A model generated the notes under the pieces. The model was not told where the DNA came from. It made no database searches and was given only the letters and a program-made list of their open reading frames with translations. Positions 19,661-31,930 of a DNA stretch of 64,000 nt are shown piece by piece. Positions within the stretch are counted from its first letter, which is position 1, and the number at the start of each line of letters is the position of its first letter. The position numbers and the translations under genes are program-made. The stretch comes from Lepus europaeus (Eukaryota; Chordata; Mammalia; Lagomorpha; Leporidae), in assembly GCF_033115175.1 (NCBI RefSeq), contig NC_084831.1, positions 77,819,502-77,883,501 on the forward strand, given 5' to 3'.

Positions 19661-21030
19661 AAGTAAAGCTCAAGATAATCCAAATTTCAAAAAGACTGAG
19701 CTACAAAACAAAATATGACCCAGTGGCAGGAGGCTCAAAAAGGGAATGCAGCTCAAAAGGTGAAAACGAAATTCTGACTATGTGATGTCACCTTGTGGAA
19801 GACTGAGATAATGGCTCTAGAGAAAGCAATGTAACCACACAGCCTGCTTCCTCATGAACGTGCACAACCTGTTTGTACCAGTTATGGAAGAAAAAGGCCA
19901 ACAAACAAGGAAGAACACAATAATGACACCAACCTTTACACGTAGCAATAATATCAAGGCGAAAATGGCAATGCTATTGATCACACAAAATGCTAAGGTT
20001 GTTAAAAAAATGTTTTATCCTTATATTTGGATGGGGATTATATTAGAGCTAATAGTAATTTGTGAAAAAAGTCACTAATTTCTTTCTTCTTGTTGGAGGT
20101 GAATGATATTCAAAGTAAGAAGACAAAAAAAAATGGTAGAGAGAGCTAAATCAAGACATCTGCAAACCAATTTTAAGAAGCAGAGGTTTCTTACAATGAG
20201 ATCCTGTTTTCAGGTCTAATAAATGATGGTGAAAACTGCAAGAGCAATGATTTTGAGGAAACATGGAAATAACAAACACTATTTTAATTTTCAAAGCTGA
20301 ATCAAAGTGCGATGTCAAATTCAATCCTCAGCACAATATGCTGCTCCAGTGGATTTTGAACAAATTTGATTATAACAGCTTGAAAAACAATCACTAGACA
20401 ATGCACGGGTACACACACAAAGCAGGTGGTCTATGAATCAGGAATCTCTAAATACTTAATTTTTCTTTTCTGACAAGACTTACAGGACTGGTGGTTCATA
20501 AAATAGTAGAAGGAACAGTATTCTCGGGCAGCAACACAACAAATGCCTTTCTTGATATCTTTATGGCCAAGATGATAACATTGGGTAAAAAGAGTATAGT
20601 TCAATGAATTTAGGCATTGTGCAAAGTATTATAACAGTGACTTTGTGTCAGTTTGAAAGGAAATTCTCAATGCGACATGAAAGAGCCCAATTACTTTTTC
20701 CAACTGACTCTATCAAACGTACCCTGTGCCAGGCATGGTAATGACCAGAAGGAGTGACAAACAACAAAACAGCCTCTTCCCTTATGCCCTTACAAATCTT
20801 ACAGTTGACCCTGTCCTTAGCCCTCTTTCCAAAAACATTTTTAGATGACCTTGGTTAGTATTTGCTAAATACATTTATTAAATTTGTATATGACATGTAG
20901 GTAAGAGAAACAGCAGAGCCATAGATGATGAAATTTGCACCCCAAGGGATCTTGAAAGGCTAACAAAATGGGTTAAATCAAATAATGTTGCATATAATAA
21001 GGATAAAGGCAATGTTTTTCCTTTGAATCA
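19661..21030. other. Intergenic stretch, weak L2-like piece only
   Basis: About 20715-20815 (TGTGCCAGGCATGG, CTTACAAATCTTACAGTTG) resembles a reverse-oriented L2 3' end. The rest was not recognised. No exon-like feature was seen. Confidence 0.35.
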
Positions 21031-21170
21031 AAATAAAACACAATGATCATCTGAGAGATATAGGTTAAAGGGAAAACCAGTTTAGCAGCAGATAATGTGC
21101 AAACAAAACACTATGATCATGACAGAGATAAAGGTTAAAGGGAAAACAGTTTAGTAGCAGATAATGTACA
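21031..21170. repeat. 70-bp tandem duplication
   Basis: Copies 21031-21100 and 21101-21170 align end to end with a few substitutions and compensating one-base indels. Shared blocks include ATGATCAT, GGTTAAAGGGAAAAC, CAGTTTAG and AGCAGATAATGT. The period is exactly 70 bp. No protein frame involved. Confidence 0.93.
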
Positions 21171-21518
21171 AAATGATACAGTAGAGTTTCGAGCAGAAAA
21201 CTCAATATAACTAAACAGTGGGCTGGCTGAAAAAAGAAGCAAATACAATCTTGAGTTATATGAACAGAATATATGTTAGAAATAGTGACGAATTCAGTCT
21301 AGGCACCACCTTTATGCAGATTATAGGAATGAAATGGAATTGGGGTGGGGGAGAATAAAGTAGCCAGGATGGTGATGGCTCCTCAAACAGTAGAAGGAAT
21401 AAGATAAAGAAATGGAAGTGTTTATCCTTGAATAGGCTCATTAGGGACATAGTATGTATCTTTAAACACATAAAAGACTGCTCTGTGGAAGAGGACCTAC
21501 ACTTGTTCTACAAGTATT

Positions 21519-21597
21519 AATAGATTTCATAAATTTTTTGTATCCATGTAAACATATTTGATTTCACTTTTCCATGAACTTTTGAAGTATTCTCATA
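21519..21597. mobile_element. Mariner-type MITE fragment
   Basis: The right end, TTTTCCATGAACTTTTGAAGTATTCTCATA, matches the inverse of the terminal sequence at 32922 in this window. The left terminus is not clear, so this is probably a partial copy. Confidence 0.55.
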
Positions 21598-21689
21598 TCT
21601 GATGTCTAGAAGCAGAGCAAGGGTAAAAGAATGGAAAATAGAGTGAACCAGGTTTAGCTGCAATTAAACACAAATTGGGTTGTCCAAAT

Positions 21690-22141
21690 TGGGTGGACTC
21701 TGAACTCTACAGTATCTGTCCCAGGCTCCCTCTCCAGCTTCATCTTCCATGTCTCTCCCACCTACTCACTACACTTGAACCACTGCATCCTACCTGTTCC
21801 TTAAGTCCAAGTTCAACCTTACCTCAAAGTCAAGCATCTGCTATTCCTGCTGTCTGAAAATACTTCTCAGAGATGTGCACATGGCTGGCCGCTTCCTGTC
21901 ATTAACACCTTAATTTAAGTATTTTTATGAGACCTTTCTTGTTTATCTAAATTAGCATTTCCAGTCACTCTCTAACACAAAACATTTTTATTTTCTTTCA
22001 GTATTTACCACTATTTGATATTATATTTTATGAGGATACACAGATGTTTGTATCTTATTCACTGGAAAATTCCCAGCCCCTAGTATAGCATCTGGAACAT
22101 TAGGGGTTCAGCAAATATCAGCTGAATGAATGAATGAATAT
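21690..22141 (+). mobile_element. L2 LINE 3' end
   Basis: The block TCCCAGCCCCTAGTATAGCATCTGGAACAT followed by TTCAGCAAATATCAGCTGAATGAATGAATGAATA is the typical L2 terminus. Upstream C/T-rich text and AGTATTTACCACTATTTGATATTATA also follow L2. Eroded. Confidence 0.7.
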
Positions 22142-23306
22142 TAAAGATGGTAAGATCTCTCTAGGCTAGTGTTTGGGTGCAATGCAAAAGCTCTTTGGGA
22201 GCGCTGTGGTAGAGGGGACTCATGCATAGACTGAAGATGATCTTGAAGTCCTTTTCAGTCCTGAAAATCTATAATCAAGCACTTAATTGTGGGATGCATT
22301 ACAAGTGTACTATGGGTTCAAAGAAGGATGATTAATGAAAATTGGAACAATCAAGAAACCTCCGGTGAAGAGGTGAGGATTGAGAGGTGTTCAAGAACAG
22401 ATGGAATTGAATTGGAACAGAGGACAGGTGTTCTTGAAGGAAAGAACGGCAGAGCCTCAAAGGAGATCTGAGTACCACACCAACAGGGAACAACTAAGCA
22501 GCTGGGCTTGAAGGAGTGGATGTGCTTCTGGTAACAGAAGAATGAGACTTGGGCAGGTAGGGTGGAGTCACAATGCCAGATGGGACATTAAAGCCAGGCA
22601 ATGAATTAAACTCAGTGGACAACCCCTGGGTAGTCTCGAAGTCACAGATGCATACTGCGAGAGGTGACAGTGTAAAGTCTTTCCAAGCCCTGTGATTGAC
22701 TTGAACCAAATGATATCCTTTCAACTCTAAAGCAGCTCATTCTTCACCATTCCATTCCATTTTAGGAGGCTCTTAGAATTATCCTGGTGTGAAATGATGA
22801 GGTCTTGACCTAAGATGGTTAATTAATGGAACAGGAAAGGGTCAATATGAGAGACATTCATAAAACACTGTCTGGATTTTATGACTAAATTAATAATATC
22901 TACTACCTATAGTTACTCTCATAACAGGAACCCAACATATTATAGATGCTAAATGAATACTTGCTTGGGTACCATAAAAATCAGATTATTGATTGGCAAG
23001 ATGTCTGAAAACCTTCGTATAAGAATGGCAGTGGATTTGAGCATGCTCACTGACTTGGATTCCTTTGTCACTAGTGCCCTGCAGGTAGCTGACTGATGAT
23101 AATCAGATGAAAAAATGTCCTCATTGTAAACAAACAGCTTCTGTGACCTATATGCCTGTGATCTGAACAGTCATGCTCCATACTGACCAGTTGTAACCTG
23201 ATGGAACCAGATTGAGCCTGTATGAGGTAGTACTGTAAATGGATTAAAATGACTTTGTAACCGCCTCACCAGCATTTTCCAGTTAATCACTTTAAAACTG
23301 AATATC
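22142..23306. other. Intergenic stretch without recognised feature
   Basis: Unassigned sequence. Several short frames exist but show no domain or splice context. Confidence 0.3.
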
Positions 23307-23594
23307 GGGGGCTGGCGCTGTGGTTAAGCCTCATCCTAACGACAGCAGTTGGAGTTCCAGCTGCTCTGCTTCCCATGCAGCTCTCTGCTTATGGTCTGGG
23401 AAAGCAGTGGAAGATGACTCAAGTGCTTGGGCCCCTGTACCATGTGGGAGATCTGGAAGAAATTCCTGGTTCCTGGCTTCCCAGCTCTGGCCATTTAACC
23501 ATTTGAAGAGTGAACCAGCGGATAGAAGACCTTTCTGTTTTCTCTCTCTCTGTAACTTCGCCTCTCAAATAAATAAATCTTATAAAAAAAAAAA
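23307..23594 (+). mobile_element. CSINE
   Basis: GGGGGCTGGCGCTGTGGTTAAGCC head with a shortened promoter region, normal 3' half and CAAATAAATAAATC tail. Faces the minus-strand CSINE that starts about 40 bp further on, giving an inverted pair. Confidence 0.92.
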
Positions 23595-23631
23595 ACTCAA
23601 TTAGTTAAAAGAATGTTTCTTTTCTAATTAC

Positions 23632-23962
23632 CTTTTTTTTTTTTTTTTTTTTTTTGGAAAGGCAGAGTGGGCAGTGAGAGAGACAGAGAGAAAGGTCTTC
23701 CTTTTTGCCATTGGTTCACCCTCCAATGGCCGCCGCAGCATCATGCTGATCCAAAGCCAGGAGCCAGGTGCTTCTCCTGGTCTCCCACGCAGGTGCAGGG
23801 CCCAATGACTTGGGCCATCCTCCACTGCACTACTGGGCCACAGCAGAGAGCTGGACTGGAAAAGGAGCAACCGGGACAGAATCCGGCGCTCCGACTGGGA
23901 CTAGAACCCGTTGTGCTGGCGCCGCAGGTGGAGGATTAGCCTAGTGAGCCACGGTGCCGGCC
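23632..23962 (-). mobile_element. CSINE (young type) with target-site duplication
   Basis: Long poly-T, then the reverse-complement body ending GGTGCCGGCC. TCTAATTAC occurs on both sides (23623-23631 and 23963-23971). The tail has no AAATAAAT motif. Confidence 0.93.
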
Positions 23963-24339
23963 TCTAATTACTTTTTTTAAAAGGCCATCCCCTAGTCCCA
24001 TTCTTTCCACCCTTCCTGACACTGCTTTTTAGAAAAGTCTTTCAGAATCCACACAGCAGCCCAACAATACAAATATCAGTGTTCAGTAGGCAGTGGCCTG
24101 TGCCTTGTAACTCCCTCTAAAGCATCAACAATAGCGTCATGCCCAAGGCAGTAACAGAGTTCAAGACCCGACCCAGGCTGTCCCTAACCCCACTCCACCC
24201 TTCCTGGAACCCTGCCCTATTGCCTGAGGTTGTGTTGTTGTTTCCTCACAATGTTTGTGAAGCTCTTGGAGGAGCTGATAAATACATTTAAGTGAATCTA
24301 TTAAGTATGCCACGCCTAGGGCACCCTGCTGGGGACACA

Positions 24340-24500
24340 GTTCTGGCACCCCGCCTGGGTGCAAACCCTGGCTCTGTGGACCTGTGGTAATTACCAGGGT
24401 GTGACACTGTTTAACCTCTCAAAACCAGCTTCTAAACTGAAAAACAAGAACCTTAATAGTGGGAATAAGTGCAGGGCTGGAAAAGAGTTCAGTGCCTGGC
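24340..24500 (-). mobile_element. MIR SINE fragment
   Basis: GCAAACCCTGGCTCTG, GTGACACTGTTTAACCTCTCAAAACCAGC and AATAGTGGGAATAAGTGCAGGGC, then GTTCAGTGCCTGGCACG, follow reverse-oriented MIR order. Confidence 0.65.
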
Positions 24501-24959
24501 ACGTGAAGCCTTCCTCTCCCTTCCCTTTAAACCGTGGGAACAACACCTATTCACTAAAGCAGTTGATCGTGTTCGTCCCAGGTGGAGGGAAAGCACACGT
24601 TCTGTGTGTACCACACCCAGCTCCACCAAGAAACCTGTCCAACAGCTGAGTGTAAATGGAGAAAAGGGACTGAAAAAGCTATGTAGGTAAACCCTTCTCT
24701 TTTCCATGGCAGTAGGGTTTTCTCCATAGCAGACAAACAAAAGCCAGTCATTTTTTTTTTTTTTTAACTTTATCTCACACTGGAGAAATGAAGAGGAAAT
24801 GAATGCAACAAATACTCTCCAAGAAGCAGCAGCCAGAGCATAATAAGCCTTACAAACATCCATGAGAGTCCTTTTTGAACCCTTTTAGGACAGACGTTCC
24901 TAATGCGACTTGAACATGCAGGCTAAAGGGCACTGCTGCACCCCAGCAGGGGGCCAGAG

Positions 24960-25265
24960 GAGCAGGATTTTGGAGGTTTACATTCCAGTTCTGCCCCTTT
25001 CCAGCGAGGCAGCCTCACATGACTTACATCTTCCAAGCCTTGACCTTCTCATCTGTAAAGTGGAGACTAGTAACAAAGTAATATATGCCACACTCTTACA
25101 CAGGGTAAGCAGGCTGCCTGTATGGTATCCCTTCCCTGTTAGGATGAGGACAGCAAGATGCCAGTGTGTTCTGGTCAGGCTGCATCATAGGAGGTATGCC
25201 TGGTGGTTTCCTACAAAGGAGGACTTTGTATCTGGATATGAGGCAGGCAGGTGTTCAATAAATAT
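24960..25265 (-). mobile_element. MIR-like fragment followed by L2-like end
   Basis: CATGACTTACATCTTCCAAGCC, then CTTCTCATCTGTAAAGTGGAGACTAGTAAC is a reverse MIR core. About 25240-25265 (GTGTTCAATAAATATTTGATCG) resembles an L2 terminus. Boundaries are uncertain. Confidence 0.55.
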
Positions 25266-26079
25266 TTGATCGTTTGTTTTGGCTTTCATAGAAGTACTTT
25301 GTGTACCCAGTGCCTCGTCCAGGATCTTCTTCACAACCTTGTAGACAGGGAAGCCACCAGCTTGTGAGATCTGCAGCATCCTAATCTAATCCCAAGATCC
25401 TATCTCTGTCATTCACCAGTTTTTCTTCATTTCCCGTGGGATCAGGAAGTTCCCAGTGGTTTGGCAGGACAGCTCTCCCCAGAAGGCAATCTTTCTGATA
25501 CGTTTGGACTGAGTCAACCTTCTACAACATCCGGTTATCACCGAACGATCAGGAGAACTTTAAAACAGAATTGAAGGAAAAGGAGTGATTTAAATGATTG
25601 CTTGCCCTAAATAATAAATCAATATCAATATCATATTTCTAAAGCCTTATGAAAAAAGGGCCATCACTTGTCTTTCTATTTTCAGTGAAAAGATTGCTTT
25701 AATCTATGGGAGTGACTGATTCAGGAAGGGCTGGGAAGGCTGGCTTTGGAGGTAGGGATAGTCTGGTAGCCTTGGGCCAGTCCAGTGACTGGAGAAATAA
25801 ATAAATATACTGAATATATTAATTAGCTCTATTATACATCATGCTATCTTATCAATTTTCATTTCTTTCCTATTTTTAACTTTTAAAATTACTTTCAAAT
25901 TTTTAAATAAAAAGAAATATATGGTAATTGAAAAATGTTATAAAACACAGATAAGCAAAATGTAGAACATTCAAAATACTTCAAAAAAGAGCAATGACTG
26001 GGGCTGGGGAAGATGGAATTGATTAAAAGCAGCACAAAACTTTGGAGAGGTACAAATGTTGAAAAAGATGCAAAGAATC
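25266..26079. other. Intergenic stretch without recognised feature
   Basis: Unassigned, AT-rich toward the right. No coding or repeat call. Confidence 0.3.
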
Positions 26080-26458
26080 AAAAAAAAAATAAATTGGAAA
26101 TGGCATAGAAAATTAATTAATTTTTTTAAAAAGATATATTATGTAAGATCTCTGTCTTTAATGTACTGTACACTCTTATTTAATGCTATAACTAGTACTC
26201 CAACAGTATTTTTTTTCACTTTGTGTTACTATATGGGGGCAAACTGTTGAAATCGTTACCTAATATATACTAAACTGATCTTCTGTATATAAAGAGAATT
26301 GAAAATGCATCATGATGTGATTGGAAGGGGAGAGGGAGCGGGAAAGGGGAGGGTTGTGGGTGGGAGGGAAATTTTGGGAGGGGGAAGCCATTTTAACCCA
26401 TAAGCTGTACTTTGGAAATTTATATTCATTAAATAAAAGTTTAATTAAAAAAATAAAA
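26080..26458 (+). mobile_element. L1 3' end (rabbit-type 3' UTR), 5'-truncated
   Basis: AAATTGGAAATGGCATAG through GCTATAACTAGTACTCC, CTGTATATAAAGAGAATTG, the G-rich GGAAGGGGAGAGGGAGCGGG block and the terminal CATTAAATAAAAGTTTAATT plus A tail. It matches the copy at 54380-54746 nearly base for base. Only the 3' UTR is present. Confidence 0.93.
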
Positions 26459-27853
26459 ATAAAATGCTACTACCGTAAAAAAAAAATAATGTCTTGATTG
26501 TATTGGTGGCTACATATTTGTACACATTGTCAAAATTCATTGAACTTTTGACTTAAAACATATGCATTTTATTGTGTGTGAATTATACCTCTATAAAGTC
26601 AATTAATTACTTTTCTTTTTGCATTTAATTTACCTTTTTAATTTTGATATCAATTTTTAAATTTTAATTAGTTTTTAAGATTCCGTGCATTTTGTAGATA
26701 CAAGTCTAAGAACATAACAGCCTTCCCTCCCTCCCTCCCCCCCGCCCCCCCTTCCTTCTCCCTTTCTTTTTTTTAGTTTTTGAGATAATGTATTTTAAAT
26801 TTACATTACAGTAAAAGGCTTAATGCTCATTGAATAAGAAGTTTAACAAGTTTAAAAGCAAAAAGACCCTCATTTAGTGGGAATATAGACAATGGCTATA
26901 AACAATAACTGAATTAATTACTTTTCAATGCACTTATGTCATCACCCATACAAAATTATTCTTAATAGTCTTACATACCTTTTTCAAATGGTTTCCTATA
27001 CATCTGTATAAATGTGTGTGTTTATACAAAGGATTAATTTTAACTGAATGTAAGTAATTTGTATTTCAGTTTTCCACTATGTTACCCGAAAGTGGATTTC
27101 ACTGCGCCCACAAAGCTTATTTTGTAACACCCAATGGGGAAGATTGCTCTGGGGAGGAACAGTAGGCTATTTTGACTTTTGCAACCTCCAGGCTCTCATT
27201 CCTGAAGACCTAACAGCCACCATACACTTCATAGGCAGGGTCTTGCTGCATAGCCATCGTATGGCAATGTTTGCCTTTGGTAATGCAATGACAGCTGACT
27301 GTCACGAGGGAGGCTCCTACCGATGCTCTTGACTCCAGCACATCTGTCTCTGAAACTGGGATTCCATCTGTATCTTGTTTCAGATATAAAACCCTCTGCC
27401 TCTGGAGTTTTGCCAGGCACTTTAAAGATGACAGAACATTCTGATCACTTCTTCCAGAGGCAGAGCCATCCATTTGGAGGCTTGGAATCCTGAATGTCTA
27501 AGAGCCAGATCCCTCTTATCTACTAAAGACCTCAGAAATAAGAAAGGGGCCAGAGGATGCAAAGTCAAATCGCCCCAGCAGTAAGCAGAGCCATCAGCCT
27601 GAGGGCCTGGCAGCAAGGAAAGCAGCAGCCCTCCTCCCCTCCCCTCCCCCCGCCCCCGCCTCCTGCCCCTGCTCTCTGTGCAGCAGTGCCAATGCGTGTG
27701 CAGGTGGCCACGCAGGCAGGAACGAAGTGATACTTCCTCCAGGGAGTAGACAAAGCTTCTAACTATGCGATAATATGTGTCCAGGGTACATGCTTCCTAG
27801 AGAGTAGAGAAACAAGCTGTGAAAATCAAGCCACTTTTACCAGGGATCAAATC
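26459..27853. other. Intergenic stretch with a C/T low-complexity tract
   Basis: About 26722-26768 is a CCCTCCCTCCC/CCCCC pyrimidine tract. About 27638-27670 is a second C-rich run. Otherwise unassigned. Confidence 0.35.
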
Positions 27854-27863
27854 ATTTGGCCCA

Positions 27864-28203
27864 GGGCCAGCCTTGTGGCATAGCTGGTAAAGCCACTACT
27901 TGCAGTGCTGGCATTCCACATGGGCAGTGGTTGTGTCCCAGCCACTCTACTTCTGATTCAGCTCCCTGATAATGGCCTGGGAAAAGCAGTGAAAGATGGC
28001 CCAAGTGCTTGGTCCCCTGCACCCACGTGGGAGACCCGGATGAAGCTCCTGGCTCCTGGCTTTGGCCTGGCCCAGCCTCTGCCATTCTGGCCATCTGGGA
28101 AGTGAACCAGCAGAAGGAAAATCTCTTTTCTCTGTAATTTTGGCTTTCAAATAAACAAGTAAATCTTTAAATAATAACAATAACAACAACAACAATAATA
28201 ATA
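27864..28203 (+). mobile_element. CSINE with target-site duplication and AAT/AAC-rich tail
   Basis: GGGCCAGCCTTGTGGCATAGCTGG head, normal body, tail CAAATAAACAAGTAAATC with (AATAAC)/(AACAAC)/(AATAAT) units. ATTTGGCCCA flanks it at 27854-27863 and 28204-28213. Confidence 0.95.
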
Positions 28204-28213
28204 ATTTGGCCCA

Positions 28214-28889
28214 TTGGCAGAAAAACAAAAACAAAATCACTGGGATTCACAATTCATTTCTAGAAGTAGCTCAGGACCAGCTGCAGATGAGGATTTAACT
28301 GGAGCTTCCTGATGGCCTAGGTCCATACAACTTTGTAAGAAGGACTCTGGGGGCCCAGGAGAGGCTGGCCCCAGCGGCAGGGCTTGCCAGTTGTGTGCCT
28401 ACTCCCAAGAAGTCAGACTTATGGCTAGCCTCAGCCTCCTCCTTGGCCCAGCAGGGACTTGGAAGCAGGAAGGCATGAGTTCCCTTGGGTCATGGCTTTG
28501 CAAAAGCCACCGGAGAAGCTCAGCAGCCTGTCCCCTGCCCCGCCCCCTGGCTTTGCCTAGATTTTGGGGATGGCCCTCATCCAACAGGCTGATACAAGGT
28601 AAGGGCAGCATGTGAGTCATAAGGCAGTCAGGACACAATGACCACAGCAGGATGGTAACAAATCACAGGGTAGGAAAGCAAAAGATTTCTAAAAGCACAG
28701 CCATTTAGCATTGGGCTAAGAGCCCTACAGACCTCAGCCACTCCTGGGGGCATGGTGGCGTTTATAGCCTTGGACAATGAAGGATGTCCAAAGCGAGTCA
28801 TCCAGGAAAAGCCAAATCATGTTCAGAATATGTTGTTTAAGAAAACAAAGTCCTAGGTAAAATATTTTTAAAAATCACTTGTTGAAAAT
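28214..28889. other. Intergenic stretch without recognised feature
   Basis: GC-richer than average around 28350-28560. No repeat or exon could be named. Confidence 0.3.
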
Positions 28890-29252
28890 TCTTTAATTAA
28901 TTTATTTTATTTGAAAGGCAGAATTACAAAGAGAGAAGGAGAGTCAGAGACACAGAGAGAAAAAGAGAGACACACACAGAGAGACAGAGAGAGATCTTCT
29001 CACCACTGAGTCACTCTCCAAATTGCCTGCAATCGCTGGGGGAAGCAAGAGTCAGGAAGCTGGAATTCAATCTGGTTCTCCTACACAGGTGATAGTGACC
29101 CAAGGACTTGAGCCATCATCGGCTGCCTCCCAGGATATTCATGAGCAGGAAGCTGGGGTCAGAAATGGAGCTGGGACTCAAACACAAGCACTGCAATCCA
29201 GGATTTAGGGGTCTCACGCAGCATCTTAACCACTGTGCTCAATGCCTGCCCC
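28890..29252 (-). mobile_element. CSINE, older diverged variant
   Basis: TTATTTTATTTGAAAGGCAGAATTACAAAGAG, GA-rich run, GAGTCACTCTCCAAATTGCC, then CATCTTAACCACTGTGCTCAATGCCTGCCCC. The last block is typical of an older C-repeat subfamily, shared with the copy at 51577-51835. Confidence 0.88.
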
Positions 29253-30475
29253 TCTGTGGTATTCTGGATTTGACGGCCTGACATGATTTTCCTCACCACA
29301 CTTTTCCAGAATTCTGGGAGATTACTCTCGCTCATGATCCACAAGGCCCTGTTCCTGGTGTATAGTCCACAGACTACTTTCCTCCTACTCTTTCCAACAA
29401 CCTGCTCCCCCACCCCCAATAAAAGGGAGAGAAAAGGGGGAAATTTCTCTCTATTAAGGATATTTCTATACAAACCATAGCTCAATCATAAGCAATTACT
29501 CTGTATTAGAATTATTGGCTCCTTTGTTGGCTTCCACTGTATAGCCTGAATTATCTTTAAGTTCTTAGATGCTGACTAATATCTAGATCTTCCCTGTGTC
29601 CGTGTATAGTATCTACCATTTCTCTTGATTTTTTGACCATATCTTATCACCTTGTCACAGGCCTATTAATTTTGTATTGTATGCAAGACACTGGATGTGA
29701 AAAAAAGATCATGAAGATTCCAAACACTACCTGCTACCAGTGAGGCCTCAACCTTTCCTCTGTTAGGCAGAGAAGATAGGATGTTGGTTGGTGATTTCGA
29801 GGTGTGCTGGGCTTGGGTTGCAGTTTGTTAAGACTTGCTCTACCTCTGATGTGCCTCTGTTCATAGGGTCTGGTCCTTCTGGGTTTATGATTGTGAGCCT
29901 AGGAGTCTTCACCTTCTTAGCACTGAAAGTTACAGGAAATCCAACTTTGCCTTTCATACGTTCCAGTCCAGCTCTTTAGACTGCGTTACTTCACCATGGA
30001 GGTGGGGGCTCCAGCAGATTGCTTCCTAAGCCAGGCAGAACTAGGGGCACAGAGCCCTCTCCATAAGCTTTTGCCTTAGCTCCATTGCCTTCTGCGCAGT
30101 ATCCAAACTCCACGAATGTGTGATGGGGAAAATCCACCACGGGTTTGAATCTTCTCCTTCTTATTTGTCACCCTGTCTTAAAACTGGGCAAGAATTACTG
30201 ATTTTTCTTTACTCCAGCAGAGGCTGCTTGTCTAGGCAAACCTTTCACTCAGCAAATGACCTTGTGACAAAATATCAAATAGTGTCGGCTCACTTTGGAA
30301 AGGAGTTTACCCTCCGGAATTTTAGAACATCTAATCCTCACTACTTCTGCAGAAACTTGATGCCTTTAAAATATGCCATTTTCCCAGGCTACTCCAGTTG
30401 TAGCACTGGAAGTGTTGGCATCCCTGGACTACCTACTACATCTTATCCAGAAGTGGTGGTCTCACATATCCGCTT
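29253..30475. other. Intergenic stretch without recognised feature
   Basis: Unassigned. A 137-codon + frame (30120-30533) has no recognisable domain. Confidence 0.3.
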
Positions 30476-30718
30476 GTGTATGATATGTAACAACTCATCA
30501 TGTGAGTTTTACACTAATCATCAATTAATTTAATTAAATCAAATTTGTATTTCTTTAAATGATATAAAAGAAAGTGTTCCCTGGTGGTGACATGATAAAA
30601 TTTAACATGAACATAATGCTTATTGGTATAAAAAATATCTTCAATGCAATTTAGAAGGCAGTTCATCTTCAGTATTCATTTAATTATAATAATACTTCTT
30701 ACATAAGAATTTTAATGG
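30476..30718. repeat. Diverged tandem duplication, copy 1
   Basis: Shares ordered blocks with 31064-31290: GTGTATGATAT, CATGTGAGTTTTA, ATTAATTTAATT, CAGTATTCATTTAATT and CTCTTACATAAGAATT-type text. By eye roughly three quarters identical, with indels. Confidence 0.8.
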
Positions 30719-31046
30719 GAGGGGGCCAGTGTTATGATGTAGCAGGTAAAGCCACTGCCTGCAATGCTAACTTTTCATACGGGAGCCAGTTCAAGTCCTG
30801 GCTGCTCCACTTTCAATCCAGCTCCCTACTAATGCACCTGGGAAAGCAACAGAATCTGGTCCAATTTCTTGGGCATCTGTATCCACATGGGAGACCTAGA
30901 AGAAACTCCTGGCTCCTGGCTTTGGCCTGGCCCAACCCTGGCCATTATAGCCATTTGGAGAGTGAAACAACAGATGGAAGATTTCTCTCTCTGTCTCTGC
31001 CTCTCTCTCTCTGTAACTCTTTCAAATAAATAAAATAAATATCTTT
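30719..31046 (+). mobile_element. CSINE between the two duplicated copies
   Basis: GGGGGCCAGTGTTATGATGTAGCAGG head, usual body, tail CAAATAAATAAAATAAATATC. It sits at the junction of the 243-bp and 227-bp duplicate segments. Confidence 0.93.
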
Positions 31047-31063
31047 GAAAAATTCTTACATCA

Positions 31064-31290
31064 GTATGTGCATGATATTGCCATGTGAATTTTAGATTAA
31101 TTTAATTTAAATCAACTTTAAACTTTTCTAAATGATTTACAGAAATCATTTCCTCCTAGTGACATGTAAAATTCTACATGAGTCTAGTGCTCAATAGTAT
31201 ACAGAGTATCTACAATCTAAGAAAAAACATGGTTTGTATTCAGTATTCATTTAATTCTAACAATACCTCTTACATAAGAATTATAATGAT
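31064..31290. repeat. Diverged tandem duplication, copy 2
   Basis: Second copy of the segment at 30476-30718: GTGCATGATATTGC, CATGTGAATTTTAG, ATTAATTTAATTTAAATCAA, CAGTATTCATTTAATTC, ACCTCTTACATAAGAATTATAATG. Confidence 0.8.
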
Positions 31291-31545
31291 GAGGCTAAAG
31301 ATAGCTACTGCTTATTGAGTACTTACTATGTGCCAAGCACTATGCTAAGTACTTTATATATATTAACTCATTTAATCCCTACAATAAGCTGGGAGATAGG
31401 TATTTCTCTCTCCACTCCCACGAGAGATCTAGGCTGGGAAAGGTTAAGTGACTTGTCAAACTATACAAAGCTGATAAAGAAAAGAGTTGGGAATTAAACA
31501 CAGTGTGTCCAATTTTCTGTCCAGGATACTTTTCACAGCATTTCA
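31285..31545 (+). mobile_element. MIR SINE, nearly full length
   Basis: ACTGCTTATTGAGTACTTACTATGTGCCAAGCACTATGCTAAG, then TTAACTCATTTAATCCCTACAATAAGC, GGAAAGGTTAAGTGACTTGTC and GGGAATTAAACACAG follow MIR from 5' to 3'. Confidence 0.88.
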
Positions 31546-31911
31546 GCTTTTTGTCTGGTATAATATCAGTTTCCTGTAGGATTTAATTAAAATACATGGA
31601 ATACCCTACTTTATAACCTAATAGAAGAAGGGTAAGAAACTTGATTACCTCATACTGATGATTATTTCACTTTATTTAGGTAACATTTAATTCCTTGTCT
31701 CAGATCTAAACAGCAATAATACTTTATAAGATGAATAATTACCTAGGCTTAGAGCTGTATCTGTGGCCATAGTAATAAGTAAGCCTGAACCTCACAGGAA
31801 CTAAACTTTGACTTCATTAGCACCCACCTCACTCTCAGTCTCTGAGTTCATCAGTCATAGATCAAATATGTTAAATTGCACTTTATAATGGAAGTTATTC
31901 CATTTGTTGTC
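31546..31911. other. Intergenic stretch without recognised feature
   Basis: Unassigned sequence between the MIR and the following CSINE. Confidence 0.3.
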
Positions 31912-31930
31912 TTTAAAATTCATTACTTTA

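Noticed and set aside
30120..30533. 137-codon + frame
   Set aside because: No recognisable protein; its end overlaps the duplicated non-coding segment.
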